Positions 53,425 to 63,218 of a stretch of 64,000 nt of DNA are shown here, piece after piece. The DNA is from Hoeflea_A sp965204935 (GTDB taxonomy: Bacteria > Pseudomonadota > Alphaproteobacteria > Rhizobiales > Rhizobiaceae). A program made the position numbers and the translations under genes. Below the pieces are notes generated by a model. That model had not been told where the DNA came from. It was given only the letters and a program-made list of their open reading frames with translations, and did not search any database. Every line of letters begins with the position of its first letter. Position 1 is the first letter of the stretch. The DNA lies in assembly GCF_965204935.1 (NCBI RefSeq), contig NZ_CBDBFO010000002.1. One strand, given 5' to 3'.

Positions 53425-54648
53425 GTGAAGGGCAGCAGGGCCTCCGTCTCCTTCATTCTGTTTGTCGTCGTCATCAACATGCTTGGCGTCGGCCTCGCCT
53501 GGCCGATCCTGCCGAAACTCGTCCAGGCCTTCGAGGGCGGCAATATATCGTCGGCGGCTTTCCAGTACGGTCTGCTCGCCTCGGCCTATGCACTGGCGCA
53601 GTTCCTGTTTGCGCCCCTCATGGGCAATCTGTCGGACGCCTTCGGCCGCCGGCCCGTCCTGCTGCTCTCGCAGATGGGCCTTGCGATCGACTACGCCATT
53701 CTCGCCATTGCGCCGGATTACTGGTGGCTGCTTGCCGCGCGGCTGATTTCCGGCGTGCTCGGCGCCACGATTACCACCGCAAACGCCTATATGGCCGATA
53801 TCTCGACGCCGCAGAACCGGGCCCGCAATTTCGGTCTGATCGGCGCGGCATTCGGCATCGGCTTTATCGCCGGCCCGGCGCTCGGCGGCCTGCTCGGCGA
53901 GATCGACATCAGGCTGCCCTTCGTCGCGGCCTCGATCCTCAGCCTTGCCAACACGCTCTACGGCTTCTTCCTGCTGCCCGAATCGCTGCCGCCGGAAAAA
54001 CGGCGCTCCGTCGGACGGCTGTGGAAGAGCAACCCGGTCGCCGCGCTCGGCAATATGGGTCGATTTCCGGTCCTGATGCCGCTTTTCATTGCGCTGCTGC
54101 TCACCGCCATTTCTGCCCGCGGGCTGGAATCCATCTGGGTGCTCTATACCGATTTCCGCTTCGGCTGGAGCCTGCGCGATTCGGCGCTTTCGCTGGCCTT
54201 TGTCGGCGTCATGTTCATCCTCGTCCAGGGCGTGCTGGTCGGTCCGGCCGTGCGCCTGCTGGGCGAGCGCCGCGTCGTGCTCTACGGATACTGCGTTGCG
54301 ATCTTCGCTCTCTTCCTGTTCGGGATTGCCGACCGCGGCTGGATGCTCTTTCCGCTGACCGCCGTCTATATCATCGGCGCAGCGCTTGCCGAGCCGGCGC
54401 TCAAGGCCATCTGCTCGAAGGCGGTGCCGGACGATCACCAGGGCCTGCTGCAGGGCGTTCTTGCCAGCATCGGCTCGGTGGCGATCATCGTCGGGCCGAT
54501 TTCCGCGTCGCTCTTGCTCGCGCATGTCGCCGGCCCCGCACCGCTCGTCAACCTGCCTGGCATCTGGTTCCTGGTCGGCGCACTGCTTTTTGCGGTCGCG
54601 CTCCTTTCAGCGGCACGGCGCGTGGTGCCCGCGCCGGCGCCCGACTGA
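53425..54648 (+). CDS. MFS efflux transporter, TetA-like
   Basis: 407 residues, 12 membrane segments. Motif A is LMGNLSDAFGRRPVLLLSQM and motif C is GAAFGIGFIAGPALGGLLGE, both as in the TetA/DHA1 family of 12-segment proton antiporters. The drug is unknown; the sequence does not prove tetracycline transport. It starts with GTG at 53425, 6 bases after gpt, so they are probably cotranscribed. Confidence 0.9.
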   Translation: MKGSRASVSFILFVVVINMLGVGLAWPILPKLVQAFEGGNISSAAFQYGLLASAYALAQFLFAPLMGNLSDAFGRRPVLLLSQMGLAIDYAILAIAPDYWWLLAARLISGVLGATITTANAYMADISTPQNRARNFGLIGAAFGIGFIAGPALGGLLGEIDIRLPFVAASILSLANTLYGFFLLPESLPPEKRRSVGRLWKSNPVAALGNMGRFPVLMPLFIALLLTAISARGLESIWVLYTDFRFGWSLRDSALSLAFVGVMFILVQGVLVGPAVRLLGERRVVLYGYCVAIFALFLFGIADRGWMLFPLTAVYIIGAALAEPALKAICSKAVPDDHQGLLQGVLASIGSVAIIVGPISASLLLAHVAGPAPLVNLPGIWFLVGALLFAVALLSAARRVVPAPAPD

Positions 54649-54719
54649 TATCGGCTCTGGCATTGACGGCCCGCACGTCCTATCTGTTTCATGGTTGAAC
54701 AAATTTCGGGAGGACTGTC

Positions 54720-55634
54720 ATGGGCAATGCAAATGTCTTGCGCACACCGGAGGACCGGTTCGAGAACCTGCCGGATTTTCCCTTTGCGGCGAACTATCTC
54801 GAGATCGACGGCGGCGAACACGGCCCCATGCGCATGCATTATGTCGATGAAGGCCCGAAGGACGGGCCTGTTGTCCTTATGCTGCATGGCGAGCCGACCT
54901 GGTCCTATCTTTACCGCAAGATGATCCCGCCGATCGCCGCGGCCGGCTTTCGCGCGGTCGTGCCCGATTTCATCGGCTTCGGCAAGTCCGACAAGATCGA
55001 CGACCGCGCCGCCTACACCTATCTCGGCCATGTGAACTGGATGAAGCAGTTTCTCGCAGCCCTTGAATTGAAGGACATCACCTATTTCGGCCAGGACTGG
55101 GGCGGCCTGATCGGATTGCGGATTGTCGCCGAGGAGCCGGAACGCTTTGCCCGCGTCATGATCGGCAACACGGCGTTGCCGACCGGCGACCACGATCTCG
55201 GCGAAGCCTTCAAGCAGTGGCGCGAATACAGCCAGACGACGCCCGAATTCAATATCGGAGGCATTGTCTCGCGCGGCACGGCGCGCGGCATGTCCGAGGC
55301 GGTGGCCGCCGCCTATGACGCGCCCTTCCCCGACGAGAGCTACAAGGCGGGCGCGCGCGCCTTCCCGATGCTGGTGCCGGCGAGCCCCGAGGATCCGGCG
55401 GCAGACGCACAGCGCGCCGCCTGGGAGAGCCTGCGCCGATTCGAGAAGCCGTTCCTCACCTGTTTTTCAGACAAGGACATGATCATGCGCGGCGGCGAGA
55501 AGATTTTCCAGAAGCTGGTTCCGGGCACGAACGGACAGAATCACTTCATCACGGAAGACGCCTCGCACTTCCTGCAGGAAGATGCCGGGCCGCTGCTTGC
55601 CGAAAAGCTCATCGAATTTGCAAGAAATAGCTGA
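54720..55634 (+). CDS. Haloalkane dehalogenase (HLD-I type)
   Basis: 304-residue alpha/beta hydrolase. Oxyanion part LMLHGEPTWSYLYRKM; nucleophile elbow FGQDWGGLIGLR (Asp at the nucleophile, followed by a halide-stabilising Trp); the late His in EDASHFLQEDAG. The Asp nucleophile with DW is specific for dehalogenases that release halide from haloalkanes, giving alcohols. Substrate range cannot be told. Stands alone after the MFS gene. Confidence 0.88.
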   Translation: MGNANVLRTPEDRFENLPDFPFAANYLEIDGGEHGPMRMHYVDEGPKDGPVVLMLHGEPTWSYLYRKMIPPIAAAGFRAVVPDFIGFGKSDKIDDRAAYTYLGHVNWMKQFLAALELKDITYFGQDWGGLIGLRIVAEEPERFARVMIGNTALPTGDHDLGEAFKQWREYSQTTPEFNIGGIVSRGTARGMSEAVAAAYDAPFPDESYKAGARAFPMLVPASPEDPAADAQRAAWESLRRFEKPFLTCFSDKDMIMRGGEKIFQKLVPGTNGQNHFITEDASHFLQEDAGPLLAEKLIEFARNS

Positions 55635-56287
55635 ATCGGGATCGGATTCCTGCAATCCTGAATTGAAAAGCGGTTTGCGGGTGATTCGCGGTCAAGGCCC
55701 TGTGGAACTGTCAAGCGACGGTGCGCACGCTGTGCATCACAAATTTTTTTCGGTCAACACATAGGAGCCGAAAAAGGCTTGACGGGCGGCCAAGTGCGGG
55801 GATTACAAGGCATTGCGCTTTCCCCGCTTTCCACACGGTCCACCCACAACATCTGGTGTTCACAATTCTGTCTCAATCAAGCCCTTGACGGTCGAAAACG
55901 AGTCGCGTTGTACTGTAGAGACGTTGTTCCAACAGCGCCGGTCTGCGCGTTCAAGGCAGATCTTTATCAGTTGTAATGTGTAAGGACATGAGGTCCCTGA
56001 CGGGTCGTTTTCCAGTTCGGGACGTGGGGAGGTTTTTGCGCGTTTTGCAGCTGAGGCTGTTTGAAAAATGTGTTTGACGAGAAGAAGCTGTTAATACTAT
56101 CTTTAGTGTTTGCAGCAAATATCGACACAAGATATAGCGTCATTAGCGAGGGGGGCTTCGCGAAACACGCTTCAATAGTTTAAGGTCTGCTGCGGTTCAC
56201 ACGAGTTTACGGCACGCAGGAAGGGGAAATCGCGTCTTGTCGACACTGGGCGGCGGCGAGGCAGTCTTGAGACGAGGAAAAGCTAGC
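55635..56287 (+). promoter_or_regulatory. nrdJ upstream region with NrdR boxes
   Basis: 650 bases without a gene. Two boxes fit the NrdR consensus acaCwAtATcTwGtgt: ATACTATCTTTAGTGT at 56094-56109 (about 13/16) and ACACAAGATATAGCGT at 56125-56140 (15/16 in the reverse sense), with 15 bases between them, the canonical spacing. A third, CCACAACATCTGGTGT (55844-55859), lies further up. TTGACG (55885) and TTGTAC (55908) are at 17-base spacing and may be the promoter. No B12 riboswitch box was found. Confidence 0.65.
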
Positions 56288-59200
56288 ATGCGCATTGAGC
56301 GTCAATTTACAAAAGAAGGTCAGTCTCCCTACGCGGAGATCGCGTTCCGCAAGGCAACGAGCGAAATCAAGAACCCGGACGGCTCCATTGTCTTCCGCCT
56401 GGAAAATATTGACGTACCCGAACAGTTCTCGCAGGTCGCGAGCGACATCCTTGCGCAGAAATATTTCCGCAAGGCCGGCGTCCCCGCACGCCTGAAAAAA
56501 GTTGAGGAAAACTCCGTCCCGTCCTGGTTGTGGCGCTCCACGGCCGACCTTGAGGCGCTGGAAGAGCTGCCCGAGGACGAACGCTACGGTTCCGAGACCG
56601 ATGCGCGCCAGGTTTTCACCCGCCTCGCCGGCACCTGGACCTACTGGGGCTGGAAGGGCGGCTACTTCGATTCCGAAGAGGATGCGCGCGCCTTTTATGA
56701 CGAGCTTGCCTATATGCTCGCCACCCAGCGTGTCGCGCCGAACAGCCCGCAATGGTTCAACACCGGCCTCAACTGGGCCTACGGCATCGACGGACCCGGC
56801 CAGGGCCATTTCTATGTCGACCCGTTCACCAACAAGCTGGTGAAATCGAAATCGGCCTATGAGCATCCGCAGCCGCATGCCTGCTTCATCCAGTCGGTCG
56901 AGGACGATCTCGTCAACGACAATGGCATCATGGATCTGTGGGTGCGCGAGGCGCGTCTCTTTAAATACGGCTCCGGCACCGGCTCCAACTTCTCGCACCT
57001 GCGCGGCGAAGGCGAAAAGCTGTCGGGCGGCGGCAAGTCCTCCGGCCTGATGTCGTTCCTGAAGATCGGCGACCGCGCCGCCGGCGCCATCAAGTCGGGC
57101 GGCACCACGCGCCGCGCCGCCAAGATGGTCGTCGTCGACATCGACCACCCCGATATCGAGGCCTACATCAACTGGAAGGTCAAGGAAGAGCAGAAGGTGG
57201 CGGCGCTCGTCACCGGCTCCAAGGTCGTCGCCTCCCACCTGAAGGCGATCATGAAGGCCTGCGTCAATTGCGAGGGCCCGGACGGCGACTGCTTCGATCC
57301 GAAGAAGAACCCTGCCCTGAAGCGCGAGATCCGCGCCGCCAAGAAGGCGCAGGTTCCGGAGAACTACGTCAAGCGCGTCATCCAGTTCGCCGAGCAGGGC
57401 CACAAGGACATCGAGTTCACCACCTACGACACCGACTGGGATTCCGAAGCCTATCTCACGGTCTCCGGCCAGAACTCCAACAACTCGGTCTCGGTGAAGG
57501 ACGATTTCCTCAACGCCGTCGAGGCGGACGGCAACTGGGATCTCATCGGCCGCATTAAGGGCGATGTGACAAAGACGGTCAAGGCGCGCGACCTCTGGGA
57601 CCAGGTCGGCCATGCCGCATGGGCATCGGCCGATCCGGGCCTCCACTTCAACACCACGATGAACGACTGGCACACCTGCCCGTCCGCCGGCCCGATCCGT
57701 GCCTCCAACCCGTGCTCGGAATATATGTTCCTCGACGACACGGCCTGTAACCTGGCGTCGCTGAACCTGCTCCAGTTCATGGAGAAGAAGACCAACAAGT
57801 TCCGCATCGGTGAGTTCGAGCACGCAACGCGGCTGTGGACCATCGTTCTCGAAGTCTCGGTGATGATGGCGCAGTTCCCGTCGAAACAGATCGCGGAGCT
57901 TTCCTACAAGTACCGCACGCTCGGCCTCGGCTACGCCAATATCGGCGGCCTTTTGATGACCTCCGGCATTCCCTATGACTCCGAAGCCGGCCGCGCCATC
58001 TGCGGGGCGATTACCGCCATCATGACGGGCGTCTCCTACGCCACCTCCGCCGAGATGGCGGGCGAGCTTGGCCCCTTCCCCGGCTTCAAGCCGAACCGGG
58101 CCAACATGCTGCGCGTCATGCGCAACCACCGCCGCGCCGCCCATGGCGAGACGGCGGGCTATGAAAAGCTCTCCACCAACCCGGTGGCGCTCGCCCATGA
58201 CGACTGCCCGGACGAGGAGCTGGTGACCCACGCCAAGGCCGCCTGGGACAAGGCCGTGGAACTCGGCGAGAAGCACGGCTACCGCAACGCGCAGGCGACC
58301 GTGATCGCGCCGACCGGCACGATCGGCCTCGTCATGGATTGCGATACCACCGGCATCGAGCCCGATTTCGCGCTGGTCAAGTTCAAGAAGCTCGCCGGCG
58401 GCGGCTATTTCAAGATCATCAACCGCGCCGTTCCCGAAGCCCTGCGCACTTTAGGCTATTCGGAAAGCGAGATCGCCGAGATCGAGGCCTATGCCGTCGG
58501 CCACGGCAACCTCAACCAGGCGCCGGCGATCAACCCTGGCACGCTCAAAGCAAAGGGCTTCACCGACGAGAAGATCGAGGCGCTGAACGGCGCGCTCGCC
58601 TCCGCCTTCGACATCAAGTTCGCCTTCAACCAGTGGACGCTCGGCACCGATTTCTGCCGCGATGTTCTCGAAATCTCCGAGGAAGAACTCAACGATTTCG
58701 AGTTCAACATGCTGAATTTCCTCGGCTTTTCGAAGAAGGACATCGACGCCGCCAACATCCACATCTGCGGGGCGATGACGCTGGAAGGCGCGCCGTTCAT
58801 GAAGGACGAGCACCTGCCCGTTTTCGACTGCGCCAACCCCTGCGGCAAGATCGGCAAGCGCTATCTTTCGACCGAAAGCCACATCCGCATGATGGCCGCG
58901 GCCCAGCCCTTCATCTCGGGCGCCATTTCCAAGACCATCAACATGCCGAACGAAGCGAGCATCGAGGACTGCAAGTCCGCCTACATGCTCTCCTGGAAGC
59001 TGGCGCTGAAAGCCAACGCGCTTTACCGCGACGGCTCCAAGCTCTCGCAGCCGCTCAACGCCTCGCTCATCGAGGATGACGAGGACGAGGACGCGCTGGA
59101 GGAGCTGATCGAGGCGCCCGCCGCCGCCAAGGCGGTGGCCGTCACCGAGAAGATCGTCGAGCGGGTGGTCGAAAAGGTCGTGCGCGAGCGCGAGAAGCTG

Positions 59201-60046
59201 CCCAACCGCCGCAAGGGCTACACCCAGAAGGCAGTGGTCGGCGGCCACAAGGTTTACCTGCGCACCGGCGAGTTCGACGACGGCCGCATCGGCGAGATCT
59301 TCATCGACATGCACAAGGAAGGCGCCGCCTTCCGCGCCATGATGAACAACTTCGCCATCGCGATTTCCTTGGGCCTGCAATATGGCGTGCCGCTGGAGGA
59401 ATATGTCGAGGCCTTCACCTTCACCAAGTTCGAGCCGGCCGGCATGGTCCAGGGCAATGACGCGATCAAGAACGCGACATCGATCCTCGACTATGTCTTC
59501 CGCGAGCTGGCCGTCTCCTACCTGGAGCGGCACGATCTTGCCCATGTCGACACCTCCGACTTTTCCAACACGGCGCTCGGCAAGGGCATCAAGGAAGGCA
59601 AGACCGCGCCCGTCTCCAAGGGCTGGACCCGCGGCCACAAGCTGGAACTCGTCGCCCCCGGCGGCCAGCCCATGGGCGGCGCGCCGGCCGGAAGCGGCGG
59701 CTCCAACGTCACGGCCATCTCCGGCGGCGCGGCACTCGTCTCCGAAGCCGTTGCGGCGCAGAACGCCGAAGAGGCCCTCGCCTTCAAGCGCGACTATGAG
59801 GAGCGCGCCAAGCAGCTCTCCGAGGAGATCGCCGAGGAGGAAGCCGTCACGGACGAGCTCTTCGACAGCGATGCCATCGAAGACGCCCGCGCCGAGGCCA
59901 AGAGCGTAGAAGCCGACCGGAGAGCCAAGGCGATCATGCAGGGCTACACGGGCGATGCCTGTTCGGAATGCTCGAACTTCACCATGGTGCGGAACGGTAC
60001 GTGTCTGAAGTGTGACACGTGTGGTGCCACGAGCGGGTGTAGTTAG
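56288..60046 (+). CDS. nrdJ: Vitamin B12-dependent ribonucleotide reductase (class II)
   Basis: 1252 residues. Reduces ribonucleotides using adenosylcobalamin. Seen: SPQWFNTGLNWAYGIDG near residue 155; CFIQSVEDDLVND with the active-site Cys; ASNPCSEYMFLDDTACNL, the radical-transfer and Cys/Glu loop; IAPTGTIGLVMDCDTTGIEP; and a C-terminal Cys-rich end CSECSNFTMVRNGTCLKCD that resembles a Zn ribbon/thiol shuttle. The ATG at 56288 follows GAGGAAAAGC; a longer TTG frame begins at 56237. A terminator follows. It stands alone with NrdR boxes upstream. Confidence 0.95.
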   Translation: MRIERQFTKEGQSPYAEIAFRKATSEIKNPDGSIVFRLENIDVPEQFSQVASDILAQKYFRKAGVPARLKKVEENSVPSWLWRSTADLEALEELPEDERYGSETDARQVFTRLAGTWTYWGWKGGYFDSEEDARAFYDELAYMLATQRVAPNSPQWFNTGLNWAYGIDGPGQGHFYVDPFTNKLVKSKSAYEHPQPHACFIQSVEDDLVNDNGIMDLWVREARLFKYGSGTGSNFSHLRGEGEKLSGGGKSSGLMSFLKIGDRAAGAIKSGGTTRRAAKMVVVDIDHPDIEAYINWKVKEEQKVAALVTGSKVVASHLKAIMKACVNCEGPDGDCFDPKKNPALKREIRAAKKAQVPENYVKRVIQFAEQGHKDIEFTTYDTDWDSEAYLTVSGQNSNNSVSVKDDFLNAVEADGNWDLIGRIKGDVTKTVKARDLWDQVGHAAWASADPGLHFNTTMNDWHTCPSAGPIRASNPCSEYMFLDDTACNLASLNLLQFMEKKTNKFRIGEFEHATRLWTIVLEVSVMMAQFPSKQIAELSYKYRTLGLGYANIGGLLMTSGIPYDSEAGRAICGAITAIMTGVSYATSAEMAGELGPFPGFKPNRANMLRVMRNHRRAAHGETAGYEKLSTNPVALAHDDCPDEELVTHAKAAWDKAVELGEKHGYRNAQATVIAPTGTIGLVMDCDTTGIEPDFALVKFKKLAGGGYFKIINRAVPEALRTLGYSESEIAEIEAYAVGHGNLNQAPAINPGTLKAKGFTDEKIEALNGALASAFDIKFAFNQWTLGTDFCRDVLEISEEELNDFEFNMLNFLGFSKKDIDAANIHICGAMTLEGAPFMKDEHLPVFDCANPCGKIGKRYLSTESHIRMMAAAQPFISGAISKTINMPNEASIEDCKSAYMLSWKLALKANALYRDGSKLSQPLNASLIEDDEDEDALEELIEAPAAAKAVAVTEKIVERVVEKVVREREKLPNRRKGYTQKAVVGGHKVYLRTGEFDDGRIGEIFIDMHKEGAAFRAMMNNFAIAISLGLQYGVPLEEYVEAFTFTKFEPAGMVQGNDAIKNATSILDYVFRELAVSYLERHDLAHVDTSDFSNTALGKGIKEGKTAPVSKGWTRGHKLELVAPGGQPMGGAPAGSGGSNVTAISGGAALVSEAVAAQNAEEALAFKRDYEERAKQLSEEIAEEEAVTDELFDSDAIEDARAEAKSVEADRRAKAIMQGYTGDACSECSNFTMVRNGTCLKCDTCGATSGCS

Positions 60047-60085
60047 AGCCCGAGCGCCTGAGGGCAGAGAAATTGACGGATTGAC

Positions 60086-60117
60086 AAAACCCCTCGTAGC
60101 GATGCGGGGGGTTTTTT
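60086..60117 (+). terminator. Rho-independent terminator of nrdJ
   Basis: Stem AAAACCCC/GGGGGGTTTT with a short GC-rich loop (TCGTAGCGATGC), then TTTTTTG. Forty bases after the nrdJ stop. Confidence 0.88.
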
Positions 60118-60774
60118 GCAGGCGACGCAACAGCAAAATAAAAGCCGTGAACGGACCAACCACATGTGAGCGCTGATTACCAAGTGCCCTTCAACTTTAA
60201 CTTGAATCTGAATGGCTCAGGAGTGCATAGTGTCGTTAGAGATTCTATGTGAAGGCTAAAGGTGACGAATACCAATCAAATCACCTGGACCAACAAGTCA
60301 GTTCTATCGTTTGCGGGGAACATTGACCCAATAAAAGCGATTGAAAGGGCAACCCGCGATTTAGTTAATCTTGCAAGGCAGAAAGGTTGGTCTGGTCCAC
60401 CGTTCAATCCAGTTTTCATTGCAAAATTGTTAAACATCCAAATCGAAGCCAACACAAACATTGCTGACGCGCGCACCATTAGTTCGGATGGCGATACACG
60501 TATTGAGTACAATCCAAGGCAAGCTCGTGAACGGGTTCGATTCTCAATCGCCCACGAAATAGCACACCTGTTGTTCCCCGATGCCGCTGAACGCGTTCGA
60601 AATCGAGGCGGAACAAAAGACATAGCAGACGACTGGCAACTTGAACTCCTGTGTAATCTCGCAGCATCCGAATTTGTCATGCCATTCGGAAGCCTGGCTT
60701 CGAAAAACTCCGTGAGCTCCATCGAAGAACTCATGGTTGAACGTAGGAAGTTTGATGTGTCAGCTGAGGCGTTC

Positions 60775-60778
60775 TTAA
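60775..60778. repeat. Target-site duplication TTAA, left
   Basis: TTAA before the left end of the IS1380 element, matched by TTAA at 62395-62398. Confidence 0.85.
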
Positions 60779-62394
60779 CCCGAATAATTCATGGGTGTGT
60801 GGTAAGGGTGGCGCAAGCTTTTGAAAGCAGGTATTTTTCGGTTAACGACGCCGAAAGCTCCAGTTTCACAGACAGGCCCCCTTACCATGATGCAGTCTAC
60901 TTTCACCTCGCCCGCTTTGTCACCCTTAAACGGCAAACCGATCCTTCTCAATTTTGATGGCGCGGAGATGAGTTCCAATGCCGGTCTGACGCTTTTGCGG
61001 GAGGTCGAACGTCGGCACGACCTGGCGGGCCTTGTCTCTTCGTGCCTCACCGATCCACGAGAACCGGGCAAGGTGCGGCACAGCCTGCAAGACATCATCC
61101 GGTTCCGGATCATGATGATCGCAGCGGGATATGAGGATGGCAACGACGCGGATGATCTACGGACTGAACCGGCGTTCAAACTCGCTCTCGAGCGCGATCC
61201 CGGGACCGGGGCGGCCCTGTGCTCGCAGCCCACGATCTCGCGCATGGAAAACCTGGCCAACACACGGGCGCTGATCCGGATGGGGCGTGAGATGGTACGG
61301 TTTTATTGCACGTCTTTTGCCCGTGCGCCCCGCCACATCGTACTCGACATCGACGACACTTTCGATGCTGTCCATGGCCACCAGCAGCTACGCCTGTTCA
61401 ACAGCTACTACGATGAATATGGTTTCCAGCCGATTGTGGTCTTCGACGGCGAGGGACGTCTTGTCGGGGCTGTGCTGCGCCCGGCCCGTCGGCCAACCGG
61501 CAAGGAGGCCGCTGCCCACATCCGGCGCCTGATCCGATCGATCCGACGCCATTGGCCTACGACCGAGATCCTGCTGCGGGCCGATAGCCACTACGGCACT
61601 CCCGAGGTTCTGGACCTGTGTGACACTCTCGGGCTGCGCTACGTCTTCGGCCTGTCGGGTAACCAACGGCTTCAGGCACAGGTGCAAACTCTGGAGGCAT
61701 CCACGGCGGAACGCTACGCGCGAAAGGGCGAGAAACTGCGTCGGTTCAAGACATTCTCTTATGCGGCCCGATCCTGGTCGAAAGAACAGCGCGTCATTGC
61801 CCGGGTCGAGGTCGGTCCCCTGGGGCGCGACACACGCTTCGTCGTGACCAATCTGACCGCCCCGCGCGGCAAGCACGTTTACGAGAAGATCTACTGCGCA
61901 CGCGGACAGGCCGAGAACCACATCAAGGGCTGGAAGAGCCACCTCGCCTCGGATCGCACGTCTTGCTCAAGGGCCAGCGCCAATCAGATGCGGCTCATGC
62001 TGCACGGCTGTGCTTACTGGCTATGGTGGATGCTGCGGGCGACCTGTCCAAAACGCTCCCAGTGGCGACACGCCCAGTTTGATACGTTGCGGCTTCACCT
62101 CGTCAAACTGGCCGCGACCATCGTCGAGAAGAAAACAAGGGTCGTCATGACTTTGCCAGCTTCGTGCCCGTGCCAGAGCCTCATTCGGCTTATGTTCGAC
62201 GCGCTGGCCCCGCCGCGCGTCGCCTGACGCTCATATCGCCCCGACCAACCTGAAACAGCAACACGCAAAACTCCAGATAACCCCGCCGCCCGCCGGAAAA
62301 ACCCCGACGTGGCATTCGGGGTGCGTCCAGAATCAATAGGGCGAAGAAAACATGCTGCCAGGGCCGGCAACACAACCATCGTGAATTATTCGGG
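60779..62394. mobile_element. IS1380-family insertion sequence, 1616 bp
   Basis: Bounded by 13-bp inverted repeats CCCGAATAATTCA (60779-60791) and TGAATTATTCGGG (62382-62394), flanked by TTAA on both sides. Carries one transposase gene in the forward direction. The length and 4-bp target duplication fit the IS1380 family. Inserted in the ImmA-macro gene in the same direction. Confidence 0.93.
60887..62227 (+). CDS. IS1380-family transposase
   Basis: 446 residues. DDE residues: first Asp in HIVLDIDDTFDAVHG; second in ILLRADSHYG; Glu near YCARGQAENHIKGWKSHL (E/K spacing of the family). SRMENLANT, FDGEGRLVGAVLRPARRP and VFGLSGNQRL are recurrent in IS1380 transposases. Two adjacent Met codons at 60887 and 60890. 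It is intact, so the element may still move. Confidence 0.94.
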   Translation: MMQSTFTSPALSPLNGKPILLNFDGAEMSSNAGLTLLREVERRHDLAGLVSSCLTDPREPGKVRHSLQDIIRFRIMMIAAGYEDGNDADDLRTEPAFKLALERDPGTGAALCSQPTISRMENLANTRALIRMGREMVRFYCTSFARAPRHIVLDIDDTFDAVHGHQQLRLFNSYYDEYGFQPIVVFDGEGRLVGAVLRPARRPTGKEAAAHIRRLIRSIRRHWPTTEILLRADSHYGTPEVLDLCDTLGLRYVFGLSGNQRLQAQVQTLEASTAERYARKGEKLRRFKTFSYAARSWSKEQRVIARVEVGPLGRDTRFVVTNLTAPRGKHVYEKIYCARGQAENHIKGWKSHLASDRTSCSRASANQMRLMLHGCAYWLWWMLRATCPKRSQWRHAQFDTLRLHLVKLAATIVEKKTRVVMTLPASCPCQSLIRLMFDALAPPRVA

Positions 62395-62398
62395 TTAA
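62395..62398. repeat. Target-site duplication TTAA, right
   Basis: Second copy of the duplication at 60775-60778. Confidence 0.85.
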
Positions 62399-63218
62399 TT
62401 CGGATCGCAAAAACATCTGTGGATCCGATTGCGATGTTTTGTGCGTCTTCAACGACTCAGGATCACCGAGAACGTCACTACCGCATAGACTACTTTGTTC
62501 CATCACCCACCGCCCCGACAATCTTTATCGCCGGGCGCCGGATCCCAGATCAAAGCGTTATCAACCGTTGTACAGCAATTGGTTACACCGACAGTGCTAG
62601 GGAGAAATGGGTAGATAGGCAAAGTCATTCAATCGAGTGTGTTGGTATTCCTGGGTTCCCCGGTAGCAACCTGCCGCGTGTCGCTGGTCTAATCAGATTT
62701 GATTCACGCCGTGATGACTCGAGACCCATAACCTACGTGCACGGAAATGCGCTTGATCCAAAGGGCGATGGCAAACGCTTGGTTTGTCAGCTCGTAAATG
62801 ATCGCGCGCGGAAATGGGGTGGTGGTATCGCCCGGCGCGCCGCCGAAAAATTTCCGCAAGCAGAAAAAGAATTCGCAAACTGGATCGCAGCACTTCCGAA
62901 TAAAGATCGTTTAGGTTGCGTGCATTTTTCTTCAGAAACTGACGGCATCGTCCTTGCCAGCCTTATTGCACAGGAAGGCTTTGGCAAATCCGAATTTCCG
63001 AGAATTCGATACGGAGCTTTGGAACAGTGTTTGAACTCAACCGCGTCGTATTCTCAAGAAAATGGTTTCACAGTACATATGCCGAGAATCGGAACCGGCG
63101 CCGCCGGCGGGACCTGGGAAGTTGTAGAAGAGATTATTGATGAATGTATGGTTGCAAACGGTATATCGGTGACAGTATACGATTTGCCACCAAAGCGTAA
63201 GCAACTTAGGCTTTTTGA

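Noticed and set aside
52999..54525. Reverse 508-codon frame opposite gpt and the MFS gene
   Set aside because: Shadow frame rich in Gln/Arg/Asp/Glu, product without known motifs; both forward genes are well supported.
55635..56287. Cobalamin riboswitch before nrdJ
   Set aside because: I looked for a B12 box (GCCACTG-like) and found none; the region has NrdR-like boxes instead.
56207..60163. Two long reverse frames (689 and 570 codons) opposite nrdJ
   Set aside because: Antisense shadows of GC-rich codons in nrdJ; the products are Val/Leu/Gly-rich without family features.
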